Shown: piece by piece, positions 18,885 to 28,558 of the stretch
How the letters are laid out: the number at the start of each line of letters is the position of its first letter
How positions within the stretch are numbered: position 1 is the first letter of the stretch
Origin: Bacterioplanoides sp. SCSIO 12839
Lineage (GTDB): Bacteria; Pseudomonadota; Gammaproteobacteria; Pseudomonadales; Oceanobacteraceae
Direction of reading: 5' to 3'
Assembly (NCBI RefSeq): GCF_024397975.1
Contig: NZ_CP073745.1
Location: 183,501-247,500, forward strand
Length of the DNA stretch: 64,000 nucleotides
Translations under genes and position numbers: made by a program
The notes under the pieces: generated by a model
Told to the model about the DNA's origin: nothing
Databases searched by the model: none
Seen by the model: only the letters and a program-made list of their open reading frames with translations

Positions 18885-19718
18885 TTATTCAAAGTACTCG
18901 GCAGACTCAGCCAATAATTCGGCGGCCTGGCGTTGAGCTAACGTGTTGATCAGAGTCAGGCCTTCCATTTCTGGGTCGGCATCCAGTGTTTCCTGCAGTA
19001 AGCGGTCGTGGAGTTCCTGATCGAATAACAGGCGAGCGTATTGCTTAGCAAACAACACTTTGGCCATCAGATGGCGATCATTGGTGTAGGCCAGGGCTTG
19101 TTCAAAATAGTTGCGGCCCACTTCCGGCTTGCCACCCAGAGATGGCGGCAGCTGGGTTTCCAGCACACCCAGATAAACCTGTACCGTGGCGTTGTCATAA
19201 TCCGGTTCATAACCAACCACCCATTGCATCATGGCTTTGACTTTGCCGACCTGAGCGATCGCATTCCAGTCATCACTGTTGGCCTGAATCCAGCCAGCCC
19301 AAGCTGACGCGAAGGCATAAACGACCGGAACATCGTCTTCATCGTATTCGTCGTTCAATAACGTCGTGAGTTCATCCAGCTGGCCTTCGGTTGCCAGACA
19401 TAAATCGTCGTCGTATTCACACAAGGCACGACGGGCATAATCCATGGCTTTGTTGGCCATCAACTTGGCCTGACTTTCGTCTTCTGCAAATACACCAGCA
19501 TAAGCACCATAAAGGCGTGCGCCAGCGAGTAAAAACTCTTCGTCATCCGGGTAGGTCAGAATCAGGGCATCCAGTAACAACAAATAAGCGGGAGCCCCGG
19601 CGGCGACAACTTCCGGGTCTTCCTGATTCATCATGGAGCGAGACAAATTATTCGGCAGGTTACCTACAGAGCAGGCCGTTAAAAAAGAAAATACAAGAAG
19701 GCTGAGAAGCAGTTTCAT
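18885..19718 (-). CDS. TRAP-associated TatT-like lipoprotein
   Basis: Resembles the TRAP T-component family (type protein Tp0956 of Treponema pallidum), a helical, TPR-like lipoprotein that binds the TRAP receptor DctP. I start at ATG 19718 rather than the TTG two codons upstream: MKLLLSLLVFSFLTAC is a lipoprotein signal with lipobox LTAC (Cys16). The remaining 260 residues are acidic and helical, with TPR-like features such as ARLYGAYAGVFAEDESQAKLMANKAMDYARRAL and FEQALAYTNDRHLMAKVLFAKQYARL. It is the first gene of the transporter operon, 29 bp before dctP. Family assignment is from memory of the fold and context. Confidence 0.82.
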   Translation of the reverse strand: MKLLLSLLVFSFLTACSVGNLPNNLSRSMMNQEDPEVVAAGAPAYLLLLDALILTYPDDEEFLLAGARLYGAYAGVFAEDESQAKLMANKAMDYARRALCEYDDDLCLATEGQLDELTTLLNDEYDEDDVPVVYAFASAWAGWIQANSDDWNAIAQVGKVKAMMQWVVGYEPDYDNATVQVYLGVLETQLPPSLGGKPEVGRNYFEQALAYTNDRHLMAKVLFAKQYARLLFDQELHDRLLQETLDADPEMEGLTLINTLAQRQAAELLAESAEYFE

Positions 19719-19818
19719 AATCAATGCTGAATCAGTGGCTGAATAACAGAGCGCGGATTGTACACTGACTGTGGCAGAAAGGTTATGCCCATACGATGGA
19801 AACCATCGACGAATTAAT

Positions 19819-19858
19819 CAACACAAGGCAACACTGCGTTTTGTGATGCCTTATGTTG
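19819..19858 (-). other. 3' hairpin downstream of the GGDEF/EAL gene
   Basis: On the minus strand CAACATAAGGCA and TGCCTTGTGTTG form a 12-bp stem with one U-G pair, about 27 nt after the stop at 19885. The wobble pair works only in the minus-strand RNA, which fits the gene direction. No good T-run follows. Confidence 0.45.
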
Positions 19859-19884
19859 GGGAGATCCCAGTTTGGCTCCGCTGC

Positions 19885-22800
19885 TTAAACCGTTGCCGCC
19901 AGGTCTGGCAGCGTCGTCAGTTCTTCTGTGCTGGAGACACAATAATCAATACCAATACTCTTCAGAATTTCCCAGACATTGCTGTTGCTGGAATATTCAG
20001 CAATGGTCTTTTTCGCCATAAAGTGGGTGATGTCCTGAATTGATTTCACCAAGGCATAATCGGCAGAGCTGGTATGCAGGTTGTCGATAAAGCTGTGGTC
20101 AATCTTAACGTAGTCGACGGGCAGACTTTTCAGGTATTCAAACGAGGATTGGCCAGTACCAAAATCTGATAATACAAACTGGCAACCCAGGCTGCGCATC
20201 TCGTGCATAAAGTCAGCAGCATCATCTAAATTGCGAATGGCCGAGGTTTCGTTCAGTTCAAAACAGATTTTATCCACAGGAATGTCATGCACCCGCGCCT
20301 GCTCGAAGATGTACGTCAGTAACGCTTCATCGTTGATGGCGTGTCCTGACAGACGCAAAATAAAGCGATCAATGTTGGCAGCGGTATCGCTGTTGTGGGC
20401 CAGCCATTGCACCACCTGCTCCAGAATCCAGCGATCCAGCATATACATGCGATTGTAATTTTCCGCCGCCTGCAGGTACTCCATTGGTGGGATATGTTCG
20501 CCATTGTCATCCTGAATACTGACGAGAATCTCATATTGTTTCTCGTCCTTATGGCGCTCCTGAATACCTTGCACCGGCAGGCACAACACTTTCAGTTGGT
20601 TATTGGTGAGAGCCTGATTCAGCTTGTTGCCCCAGGCCATAAACTCATCCTGGCGTTGCTGGGAGGCATCATCAAATTGATAACGGATAATGCGGCTGCC
20701 ACCTTTTTCTTTAGCGACCAGGCAGGCAGCTTCGGCTTGTTCAATTAGATCCGCAGCATTGACCTGATCATTATTCATTTCTGCCAGGCCAACGCTGATA
20801 TGAATGCGGAACTTCTGATCGTCACAATCGATATCAAATTCTTCAACCCGCTGCTTCAGCTCACGTACGATGGCTTCCGCCTGTTCTATATCGGTACGGC
20901 GCAACAGCATGGCAAACTCGTTACTGCCAATGCGGGCGCATAAGCTATCGCTTTCCTGATCATCCAGGATAGTTGCCAGGCTTTGCAGGCAGGCATCACC
21001 ACCTTCCATTCCATAGCTTTTGTTGATCAGTTTAAACTGGTCAATATCGATCATACACAGAGTGGCTGCGGTGGAACTGCGGCTGCTTTGTTCAAACACT
21101 TCATGCAGCTGCTGAACGAAATGCTGACGGTTAGACAAGCCGGTTAATGAGTCAATATTGGCTTGCTCAGACAAGTCGCGATAAATCTGCTGTACCAGTT
21201 TGTCGACACTCTGATCGACAGCCGACTCGTCTTGTTCATAGAGGCGTTTCACCTGGTTCTGATCAAAGGCAATCGCCAGCTCTGCCAGAGTGAAATCGAT
21301 GACCTTCATACCACTGTGATTCACACAAGCAAACTTGGAGTAGTCCGGGGCAATCCAGACAATCGACACCGCCTGATCCTGACGAGTCAGTAACAGCCAG
21401 TCGCCGACCTGCAGGTTCTGTGCTTTGCGGGTGCCACGTCCTTCTGGGACTTCTTCTTCCTGTTCAGCAACAAAGGTTGGCAGGTCAACGGTTTCACGTA
21501 CCTGACCCTGATCCAGATGTTCTTTCGCCGCCGATAGGATTTCATCATGCCATTTCTGGTGTTGTGGCAGGCTGCCATTCAATTGATCCAGCTCGTTGCG
21601 GGCCAGTTCCATCATCGGGCTGAAACGTCCCAGTAATTCTTTACGGCCAGCATTTTTCGGGCTGAATAATGACAGCACCTGACGATACAGTTTCACGGCA
21701 CCGGTGAAACGTTTGCTGTCGACACCTTCGCGCAACAGCAGCAGGCTAAGCAGTTGTTTCCAGCCTTCGTTTAACCATTCAACCACGCAATTAGGCAATG
21801 TACGGCCGGAGCTGTCTTTACCGATTAAATGCTCAATCTTCTGACGGGCTTTTTGTAATTGGTGTTCACCTTCGGCTGCTTGGGCCACACGGTCGGCGTT
21901 TTGTTTTGCCTTACGCTCCGCGTTAGAAACCAATCCCTGCAGGCTTTCCAGCAATTCATCCAGCGAGGTTTCATCATCTTCAAGGTTGGCGGCCAGCGGT
22001 TCGATCAACTTATTCAGTTTGTCGCTCAGGCGCGACTCACCATTGGTGGTCAGTTTGCCAAGTTTCGCCAGCTGGTTCAGAACCAGGCGTCCCGGGTGTT
22101 CCGGGTTAAACAGTAAGCTGGCATCCTTCATCATTAACCGCAATAACGGCCAGCCCAGACGTTCAATATGTGGCTTCACAAAATCGGCCACCTGCTCATT
22201 GGCAATCAGGTTCTGCGTGACCTGTTCGATGGTTTCAATCGCATCACGGGAGTCTGCAGGCAAACTGTTTTCTTTTTCTGCCAGTGCTTTTTCGACTTGC
22301 TCACGAATGTTGGCCGGCATGTTGTCTTCTTTGCTGGCCAGGTCCGACAAAACATTTTCGACGGTTTGTGGCGCTGCAACCGGCAGGGCGACGGCTTCAC
22401 TATGTTGTAGCTGTTCAAAGCGCTGGTAACGCAGCTGCAACAGTGACTGAATGTTGGAATAAGCTTGGCGTGCCTCTTGTTGATGGCGCTGGAAATTCTG
22501 CAGTGTACTGCCACTCTGCGCATTAACCGCCATCGGCTGGGGCTGCATTTGATGTTCATTGGCGGCTTGAGCCACCATGTCACCATCGTTTGGTGTCGGG
22601 GATGATGTTGAGGCGGAGCTCAGCTGTACTACCGGTGATGACGGGGGAGTGCTGCGGCGACGGTAGCGCATCGACATTGGGATATCGATTTGTTTGGTGA
22701 TTTCCTGGTAGCAGTTTTGCAACCCCTGATAAGCCGCTTGCTCAAAGGTATCAAATGCCAGCGCGCGTGCTTCCTGAGGAAGCTGTAATTTCTCCAGAGC

Positions 22801-23616
22801 ATCCCGAAAGGCATCGGTGACGGTATTGGGGCCGATGGGATTGAAGCAATCCTCGGTCTTGGCGTTAGATAAGGTATCCAGCAGCTGTCGTACTTCGAAG
22901 CTCACATGACTCAGGCGGGATTGCAGGTGTGATGCTGTGACTTTGGCCAGTAGCCATTCTTCAAAGTCATCTTGTTGCACCAGTGATAAATTTTCGCTGC
23001 CCTGAGTTTGCGTCTGTTGTTCACGAGTCTCTTTCGGTTTTCCCGCCTGCCAGCGCTCCATTTGTTGTTGTAAGGTACGCTTGAATACCTGCAAGAACTC
23101 CGGTGCATGTTGCTTTGACTGTTTCTCGAGCTTTAGCCAAAGCTGCTGCTCAGCGGTATTGCGTGCCATATTGGCCTGATCGAAAGTGCTCTCCAGGAAA
23201 TTCGGCAGCCATTGCTTGGGCAAGTAGTCGATGGTTTTATTGGCGATGTTCTGAAAGGCTTGCTGGAACTGCTGACGCTTATCAGCGGCTAAGCCGCCCT
23301 GAGCTTTGTGTGACTGATTGAACTCCTGCAAACGCAGAAAAATCTTATCATCCGGATGATGAAATTTTACCCCAACTTCCTTATCTTCCTGATGCATCCA
23401 CAGGACTTTGACTTCCAGTAATTCGCTTTCCAGTTGCAGCTTCAGTAGCAGTGGCTGCTGATCATCCACCTCTGCCGGGCCGTGTGGCCAGGCCAGTTTC
23501 ATACCGGTATGGGAGTAATCCGTAACGGTGCAATCATGCCAGGAATCATCAGCAAGTTGTAACTGAGCAATAAACTCACTGTTAAAGCGGGGGTGTTCAC
23601 GGTGTTCGGCAGCCAT
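19885..23616 (-). CDS. PilZ-DUF1631-GGDEF-EAL protein, probably a c-di-GMP receptor
   Basis: A 1243-residue, apparently soluble protein. PilZ domain at about 5-105, with the c-di-GMP motifs RxxxR (R6-R10) and DYSHTGMKL. A long helical, glutamine-rich DUF1631-like region runs from about 110 to 780. The GGDEF domain is at about 820-985 and the EAL domain at about 1000-1240. Both output domains look inactive: the GGDEF motif reads GSNEF (near 897-901), the EAL motif reads EIL (near 1027), DDFGTG reads SDFGTG (near 1150), and the usual late glutamate and QG motifs are not recognisable. FELNET (near 1119) is kept. It more likely binds than makes or degrades c-di-GMP, like FimX or LapD. Monocistronic; promoter region 23617-23887. 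Confidence 0.88.
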   Translation of the reverse strand: MAAEHREHPRFNSEFIAQLQLADDSWHDCTVTDYSHTGMKLAWPHGPAEVDDQQPLLLKLQLESELLEVKVLWMHQEDKEVGVKFHHPDDKIFLRLQEFNQSHKAQGGLAADKRQQFQQAFQNIANKTIDYLPKQWLPNFLESTFDQANMARNTAEQQLWLKLEKQSKQHAPEFLQVFKRTLQQQMERWQAGKPKETREQQTQTQGSENLSLVQQDDFEEWLLAKVTASHLQSRLSHVSFEVRQLLDTLSNAKTEDCFNPIGPNTVTDAFRDALEKLQLPQEARALAFDTFEQAAYQGLQNCYQEITKQIDIPMSMRYRRRSTPPSSPVVQLSSASTSSPTPNDGDMVAQAANEHQMQPQPMAVNAQSGSTLQNFQRHQQEARQAYSNIQSLLQLRYQRFEQLQHSEAVALPVAAPQTVENVLSDLASKEDNMPANIREQVEKALAEKENSLPADSRDAIETIEQVTQNLIANEQVADFVKPHIERLGWPLLRLMMKDASLLFNPEHPGRLVLNQLAKLGKLTTNGESRLSDKLNKLIEPLAANLEDDETSLDELLESLQGLVSNAERKAKQNADRVAQAAEGEHQLQKARQKIEHLIGKDSSGRTLPNCVVEWLNEGWKQLLSLLLLREGVDSKRFTGAVKLYRQVLSLFSPKNAGRKELLGRFSPMMELARNELDQLNGSLPQHQKWHDEILSAAKEHLDQGQVRETVDLPTFVAEQEEEVPEGRGTRKAQNLQVGDWLLLTRQDQAVSIVWIAPDYSKFACVNHSGMKVIDFTLAELAIAFDQNQVKRLYEQDESAVDQSVDKLVQQIYRDLSEQANIDSLTGLSNRQHFVQQLHEVFEQSSRSSTAATLCMIDIDQFKLINKSYGMEGGDACLQSLATILDDQESDSLCARIGSNEFAMLLRRTDIEQAEAIVRELKQRVEEFDIDCDDQKFRIHISVGLAEMNNDQVNAADLIEQAEAACLVAKEKGGSRIIRYQFDDASQQRQDEFMAWGNKLNQALTNNQLKVLCLPVQGIQERHKDEKQYEILVSIQDDNGEHIPPMEYLQAAENYNRMYMLDRWILEQVVQWLAHNSDTAANIDRFILRLSGHAINDEALLTYIFEQARVHDIPVDKICFELNETSAIRNLDDAADFMHEMRSLGCQFVLSDFGTGQSSFEYLKSLPVDYVKIDHSFIDNLHTSSADYALVKSIQDITHFMAKKTIAEYSSNSNVWEILKSIGIDYCVSSTEELTTLPDLAATV

Positions 23617-23887
23617 AATAATTCCATTTTGATCGCGGGAGAGGGGGTTACCTCATACCTGGACCTTAAGTATAGAAAAGCGTTGCAAAGATGCTTCCCT
23701 CAATTGGTCGAAAATGCCCGGATAGTCCTGATATTTGTGAGAAGCACAGAGGCGCGCACCTTACGTTATCTACCCAGTATCGGGTTATTAAAACAACGTA
23801 AAAAGTAAGGCCTAATGATATTTTTCACCATGCTGGGTTGTATGACTATAGCAGGAGTCCCATTTTTGATAATTTAATCATTTTTTA

Positions 23888-25216
23888 TTAACTCAATCCC
23901 TTGAGTTTGCGGTATAGCGTACGTTCACTGATGTTTAGCTGTTGTGCCAGATCCGCTTTGCTGCCTGAATAATGCGTCGACACCTGCTGTAAATATCGCT
24001 GTTCCAGTTGTGATAACGGCACGATGTTTTCCTCGGCAATGACGCTCATGGTTAATTTCTGCATCGGGTCATCAGTGGCTAGCTTATCTTCTTGTTCAAC
24101 CACCAGATGTTCGGTTTCAATCAGCCCGCTGTCACAGAGCAGAATGGCGCGCTCCAAACGATTACGCAGTTCCCTGATGTTACCCGGGAAGCGTTGTTGG
24201 CAGAGCCACTGGCATGCCTGGTCGGACAGCTTTAACGGTTTATCCTGTCGCAGTTGTTTTAATAAATGATTGGCGAGGGGAATAATGTCCTGAGAGCGCT
24301 CTCTCAGGGAAGGCAAATGAACCGGAAAAGGACTGATACGATAGTACAGGTCTTGACGAAAGCGGCCTTCCTCGACCATTTGTCTCAATTGGCGGTGTGT
24401 GGCGCAGATTAATCGAAAATCCGCTTGTTTCGGATTCACACTTCCCACCGGGCGATAGCTGCCGGATTCGATCAAACGCAGCAGCTTAACCTGCATCGGC
24501 AGAGGGATGTCGCCTACTTCATCAAGAAACAGGGTGCCACCCCGAGCGGATTCAACCAACCCTTGCTTGCGATGAGTGGCGCCGGTAAACGCGCCTTTTT
24601 CATGGCCAAATAACTCACTTTCAAACAAGGACTCTGTCAGTCCGGAGCATTCGACGGTCACAAAAGGTTTATCGCTGCGCTGGCTATGGCTGTGCAGGTA
24701 CTGCGCCGCCAATTCCTTTCCGGTGCCGGATTCACCCAATAATAAAACGTTGATGTTGGCCGGAGCCGCACGGCTGAGTAATTCCAGCATACGGGTATAC
24801 GCCGGGCTGAAACCGATCATGCTGCTTTGGGAGTCCGGGTGACGGTTGGTCGGTGTCATCACTTCAATAAAGTATTGAATCTCACCTTCTTCATCATGAA
24901 TCGGGGTCAGTTCGACATCGACGTGCTCGCGTCCTTTGGAAGTATTGTGGATATGTAATAGGCGCTGGCGTTGCCCGGTTTCCAGGCACTGGCGTAAGGG
25001 GCAGTTTTCTCCGGCCTGATCACACGGCACGCGGTAGCCATGTGACACCTCATAACACTTGCGATTCAGTAAGGTGCCGGTTTGTAAAAAAGTCTCCCGA
25101 TACGCCCCATTGGAAGCACGGATGCGGTAATCCCGATCAAGCAAAACCGCTGGTGCCGGTATGGCCTCAAGCAGGCTGGTGATCGCCGGCAGGCTTTGTT
25201 CATTGTTCAGCATCAT
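23888..25216 (-). CDS. PAS-containing sigma-54-dependent activator (cyd regulator candidate)
   Basis: A 442-residue enhancer-binding protein. A PAS-like sensor at about 10-125 carries a cysteine set C54, C65, C72, C77 with H59. The AAA+ domain (about 130-365) has Walker A GESGTGKE, the sigma-54 contact loop GAFTGA and Walker [13 protein letters not shown] Fis-type helix-turn-helix closes the protein ([19 protein letters not shown]). No receiver domain. The cysteines suggest a metal, haem or thiol redox sensor (inference). It is divergent from cydPABX-ybgE, and a palindrome just upstream of its start plus a sigma-54 promoter before cydP point to it as the cyd activator. Start uncertain between two adjacent ATGs; no clear ribosome-binding site. 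Confidence 0.9.
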   Translation of the reverse strand: MMLNNEQSLPAITSLLEAIPAPAVLLDRDYRIRASNGAYRETFLQTGTLLNRKCYEVSHGYRVPCDQAGENCPLRQCLETGQRQRLLHIHNTSKGREHVDVELTPIHDEEGEIQYFIEVMTPTNRHPDSQSSMIGFSPAYTRMLELLSRAAPANINVLLLGESGTGKELAAQYLHSHSQRSDKPFVTVECSGLTESLFESELFGHEKGAFTGATHRKQGLVESARGGTLFLDEVGDIPLPMQVKLLRLIESGSYRPVGSVNPKQADFRLICATHRQLRQMVEEGRFRQDLYYRISPFPVHLPSLRERSQDIIPLANHLLKQLRQDKPLKLSDQACQWLCQQRFPGNIRELRNRLERAILLCDSGLIETEHLVVEQEDKLATDDPMQKLTMSVIAEENIVPLSQLEQRYLQQVSTHYSGSKADLAQQLNISERTLYRKLKGLS

Positions 25217-25217
25217 A

Positions 25218-25250
25218 GTGTGTCAGTGTGTCAGTTTTGTCGTGACAAAA
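25218..25250 (+). promoter_or_regulatory. Candidate activator-binding sites between regulator and cyd operon
   Basis: A tandem GTGTGTCA repeat (25218-25225, 25226-25233) is followed by the 16-bp palindrome TTTTGTC-GT-GACAAAA (25235-25250), and another ATGTCA follows. They lie about 105-135 bp upstream of the -12 element, the usual range for enhancer sites, and directly before the activator start, which would allow autoregulation. Confidence 0.55.
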
Positions 25251-25341
25251 ATGTCATATTGCGGAAGAGCGGTAAAGGAAAACCACGAACAATAGCCCAA
25301 AACCCTGATTAACCGCGGCTTGGCAGTACTCTGAATTAACT

Positions 25342-25355
25342 GGTCTGGTCTTTGC
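25342..25355 (+). promoter_or_regulatory. Sigma-54 type (-24/-12) promoter of the cyd operon
   Basis: CTGG (GG at 25342-25343), then exactly 10 bp, then GC at 25354-25355 within TTTGCT. This keeps the invariant GG-N10-GC spacing and the TTGCT -12 box; the CAC after TGG is not conserved. Start of transcription is expected near 25367. Confidence 0.65.
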
Positions 25356-25450
25356 TGAGTGACGCTTGAGAGACGTATGAAAGACGTTCTGAACGGTTTC
25401 CTGAAGCGATCATTGTGTTAAGAGGCATATTGTGTGAAGAGGAATAGCTG

Positions 25451-25708
25451 GTGAAAACAACTGAGGCAGGAGAAAAAGCGCGCCCTTTATTTTCTATCCC
25501 ACTGATTCGTGAGCTGACGCTGGTGTTGGTGATCAAGCTGGTGGTGATTTTTGCCATCAAGCAGGCCTATTTCTCCGAACCGCTGGATATGACACAGGCT
25601 GAGACTGTGATCGCTCGCCAGCTGGGTGTGTTAAACCCGGCAGATCAAGCGCAAGCAGCGACCGTTCGTTCTGAACTTTTGTTATCACCATCTGAAACGG
25701 AGCACTAA
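25451..25708 (+). CDS. cydP: Cytochrome oxidase putative small subunit CydP
   Basis: An 85-residue protein with one membrane helix ([20 protein letters not shown], near residues 20-40) followed by a short soluble tail. It is first in the cyd operon, two bases before cydA. This size, topology and position match the CydP small protein that precedes cydA in many gammaproteobacteria and is absent from Escherichia coli. Its start is GTG at 25451, with AGAGGA eight bases upstream. Role unproven; it probably aids assembly or stability of the oxidase. Confidence 0.8.
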   Translation: MKTTEAGEKARPLFSIPLIRELTLVLVIKLVVIFAIKQAYFSEPLDMTQAETVIARQLGVLNPADQAQAATVRSELLLSPSETEH

Positions 25709-25710
25709 GC

Positions 25711-27267
25711 ATGATTAGTGAGAGCGTTGTTGATTTATCGCGTTTGCAGTTTGCTATTACCGCGTTTTATCACTTTTTGTTTGTACCGCTGACCCTGGGC
25801 CTTGCCTTTATTCTGGCCATTATGGAATCCGCCTATGTCATGACCAATAAACAGGTCTACAAAGACATGGTGAAATTCTGGGGTAAGTTGTTTGGTATTA
25901 ATTTCGCGCTGGGTGTGACAACCGGCCTGACCATGGAGTTTCAGTTCGGCACAAACTGGGCGTATTACTCACATTATGTTGGCGATATTTTTGGTGCTCC
26001 ACTGGCGATTGAAGGCCTGATGGCTTTTTTTCTGGAGTCGACCTTTATTGGCTTGTTCTTTTTTGGCTGGGATCGGTTATCGAAGTTGCAACACCTGATG
26101 GTGACCTGGTTGGTCGCCATTGGTTCTAACATGTCAGCGTTGTGGATTCTGATTGCCAATGGCTGGATGCAAAATCCGGTGGGCGCTGAATTTAATTATG
26201 AAACCATGCGTATGGAAATGACCAGTTTTTCTGAGGTGATTTTTAATCCGGTGGCTCAGGTGAAATTTGTTCATACGGTATCGGCTGGCTACGTTACCGG
26301 TGCGATGTTTGTGCTGGCGATTTCAGGTTATTACATGCTGAAAAAACAGGACTTACCTTTTGCTCGTCGCTCGTTTGCGATTGCCGCCAGTTTTGGTTTT
26401 GCGTCGATTTGTTCGGTTATTTTATTAGGTGATGAGTCCGGATACGAAGTTGGGGACGTGCAAAAAACCAAACTTGCTGCAATTGAAGCGGAATGGGAAA
26501 CCCATGAACCGCCTGCGGCATTTACCTTATTCGGTTTGCCGAATGAAGAAACCATGCAAACCGACTACGCCATTAAAATCCCTTATGCCCTGGGGTTAAT
26601 TGCAACCCGCTCAACCACCGAAGAAGTGACGGGTATTAAAGATTTAATCAGCGAACATGAGCAACGCATTTATCGTGGCATGGAAGCGTACGGTTTATTG
26701 CAACAAATGAAATCCGGCGATACTTCTGCCGACATACTTCAACAATTTGATCGGCTGAAAAACGACCTGGGTTATGGCCTGTTATTAAAGAAATACACCA
26801 ACCATGTCACCGATGCGACGGCCGATCAGGTTAAGGCTGCGGCGCGCGATACCATTCCCCGAGTTGCCCCCATGTTCTGGACATTCCGGATTATGGTGGG
26901 GTTGGGCTTCCTGATGTTTGTATTGATTGGCCTGTCGTTTTATTACAGCGCTAAAGGCGTGGTGGAGCAGAAGCGCTGGTTGCTGAAAGCGCTGTTGATA
27001 TCACTGCCGGCCCCCTGGATCGCCTGTGAAATGGGCTGGTTTGTGGCTGAGTTTGGTCGCCAGCCCTGGTCTATTGGTGAGGTGTTGCCAACACATTTGT
27101 CGGTATCGACCCGCTCTGCTGAAGATCTGTATTTAAGTCTGGCTGGATTTATTGGCTTTTACACCCTGTTGCTGATTGTTGAGATGTACCTGATGTTGCG
27201 CTTCGCACGTCTTGGGCCATCCAGTTTGCATACCGGGCGTTATCACTTTGAACAATCAGCGGCGTAA
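25711..27267 (+). CDS. cydA: Cytochrome bd ubiquinol oxidase subunit I
   Basis: CydA carries haems b558, b595 and d and oxidises ubiquinol to reduce oxygen to water. The 518-residue protein has about nine membrane helices. His21 in [13 protein letters not shown] corresponds to the haem b595 ligand. [20 protein letters not shown] sequence around residues 95-115 holds the conserved glutamates of the proton path. The region of about 250-380 is the long quinol-binding Q-loop, and GRQPW is intact near residue 450. Length is close to the Escherichia coli protein (522), so it is the L-type (long Q-loop) form. Confidence 0.97.
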   Translation: MISESVVDLSRLQFAITAFYHFLFVPLTLGLAFILAIMESAYVMTNKQVYKDMVKFWGKLFGINFALGVTTGLTMEFQFGTNWAYYSHYVGDIFGAPLAIEGLMAFFLESTFIGLFFFGWDRLSKLQHLMVTWLVAIGSNMSALWILIANGWMQNPVGAEFNYETMRMEMTSFSEVIFNPVAQVKFVHTVSAGYVTGAMFVLAISGYYMLKKQDLPFARRSFAIAASFGFASICSVILLGDESGYEVGDVQKTKLAAIEAEWETHEPPAAFTLFGLPNEETMQTDYAIKIPYALGLIATRSTTEEVTGIKDLISEHEQRIYRGMEAYGLLQQMKSGDTSADILQQFDRLKNDLGYGLLLKKYTNHVTDATADQVKAAARDTIPRVAPMFWTFRIMVGLGFLMFVLIGLSFYYSAKGVVEQKRWLLKALLISLPAPWIACEMGWFVAEFGRQPWSIGEVLPTHLSVSTRSAEDLYLSLAGFIGFYTLLLIVEMYLMLRFARLGPSSLHTGRYHFEQSAA

Positions 27268-27279
27268 GGAGGATTGACC

Positions 27280-28416
27280 ATGTTGGATTATGAAAGCTTA
27301 AAACTGATCTGGTGGGTGCTGATTGGTGTCTTGCTGATTGGCTTTGCGGTTACCGACGGATTTGATATGGGCGTTGGCGCGTTATTAAAGATTCTTGGCA
27401 AAACCGATAATGAACGGCGTGTCATGTTAAACACGGTCGGCCCTCACTGGGATGGTAATCAGGTGTGGTTTATCACCGCGGGTGGTGCCATTTTTGCGGC
27501 CTGGCCCGTTGTTTATGCCGTTGCATTTTCCGGTTTTTATTGGGCACTGCTATTGGTGTTGTTTGCAATGTTTTTCCGCCCGGTCGGGTTCGAATACCGT
27601 TCTAAAATGGAGGATGCCCGCTGGCGCAATGCCTGGGACTGGGGGCTGACCATTGGCGGTGCGGTTCCGGCTTTAGTGTTTGGTGTGGCCTTTGGCAACT
27701 TATTATTGGGTGTGCCATTTACGCTGGATGAATTTATGCGCTCCAGCTACAGCGGCTCCTTCTGGGCGTTATTAAATCCGTTTGGTTTGTTGGCGGGCCT
27801 TGTCAGCTTGGGGATGTTGATGATGCACGGTGCAACGTATTTGCAAATGCGTACCGCTGGGGAGCTGCATCAGCGCGCCCGAACAGCCGGTGTGGTTTTA
27901 TCGGCCGGTGTGATGGTGTGTTTTGCGGTTGCCGGAATCTGGGTCGCCAATATCGATGGTTATGTGATCATTCAGGCCGCCGATACCGCGGGTGTGATGA
28001 CACCGCTGCAAAAGCAGGTGGTGATACAGGACGCTGCCTGGCTGAATAATTACCAGCAATATCCGCTGACCTTGTTGGCACCGGTTCTGGCGTTTGTCGG
28101 CTTAGTGCTGACGCTGCTGATGTCGCTGCTGAATCGCTCGCCGCTGGCTTTTATCGCCAGCTCGGTTGCCGTCGCATCGATTATTTGTACTGCCGGTTTT
28201 AGTTTGTTTCCGTTTTTGATGCCGTCCAGTACGGATCCGTCCGTCAGTCTCACGGTGTGGGATGTGACCTCCAGCGAGCTCACGCTCACCATTATGTTCT
28301 GGGTCGCGATGCTGTTTGTGCCGATTATTCTCGCTTATACCGGGTGGGGGTATTACAAAATGTGGGGGCGCCTGACCACGGACTTTATTGAAGACAACCG
28401 CTATTCAACCTATTAA
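27280..28416 (+). CDS. cydB: Cytochrome bd ubiquinol oxidase subunit II
   Basis: CydB is the structural partner of CydA in the oxidase. 378 residues with about eight membrane helices; the family start is visible as YESLKLIWWVLIGVLLIGFAVTDGFDMGVG and continues with VGPHWDGNQVWFITAGGAIFAAWP. I start at ATG 27280 because AAGGAGG (27266-27272) is ideally placed; an upstream in-frame TTG at 27274 is unlikely. Confidence 0.97.
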   Translation: MLDYESLKLIWWVLIGVLLIGFAVTDGFDMGVGALLKILGKTDNERRVMLNTVGPHWDGNQVWFITAGGAIFAAWPVVYAVAFSGFYWALLLVLFAMFFRPVGFEYRSKMEDARWRNAWDWGLTIGGAVPALVFGVAFGNLLLGVPFTLDEFMRSSYSGSFWALLNPFGLLAGLVSLGMLMMHGATYLQMRTAGELHQRARTAGVVLSAGVMVCFAVAGIWVANIDGYVIIQAADTAGVMTPLQKQVVIQDAAWLNNYQQYPLTLLAPVLAFVGLVLTLLMSLLNRSPLAFIASSVAVASIICTAGFSLFPFLMPSSTDPSVSLTVWDVTSSELTLTIMFWVAMLFVPIILAYTGWGYYKMWGRLTTDFIEDNRYSTY

Positions 28417-28441
28417 TGCAACTGAACTGTGGAGGTTCACT

Positions 28442-28558
28442 ATGTGGTATTTCGCCTGGATTCTTGGTGTTTTACTGGCCTGCTCAGCAGGGCTGATTCA
28501 TGTGTTATGGCTGGAATTTAACGACAATTTTGAGCGCGATGCCGACCTGGAACAATAA
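28442..28558 (+). CDS. cydX: Cytochrome bd small subunit CydX
   Basis: A 38-residue, single-helix protein beginning MWYFAWILGVLLACSAG, nearly the same as the Escherichia coli CydX start. CydX stabilises the haems of CydAB. GGAGG is upstream, and its TAA overlaps the ybgE ATG by one base. Too short for ordinary gene finders. Confidence 0.95.
   Translation: MWYFAWILGVLLACSAGLIHVLWLEFNDNFERDADLEQ

Noticed and set aside
23593..23808. 71-codon plus-strand frame upstream of the PilZ-GGDEF-EAL gene
   Set aside because: Lies in the promoter region, overlaps the gene start antisense, and shows no domain.
25217..25450. FNR/Anr box for the cyd operon
   Set aside because: No TTGAT-N4-ATCAA or near match seen on reading both strands.
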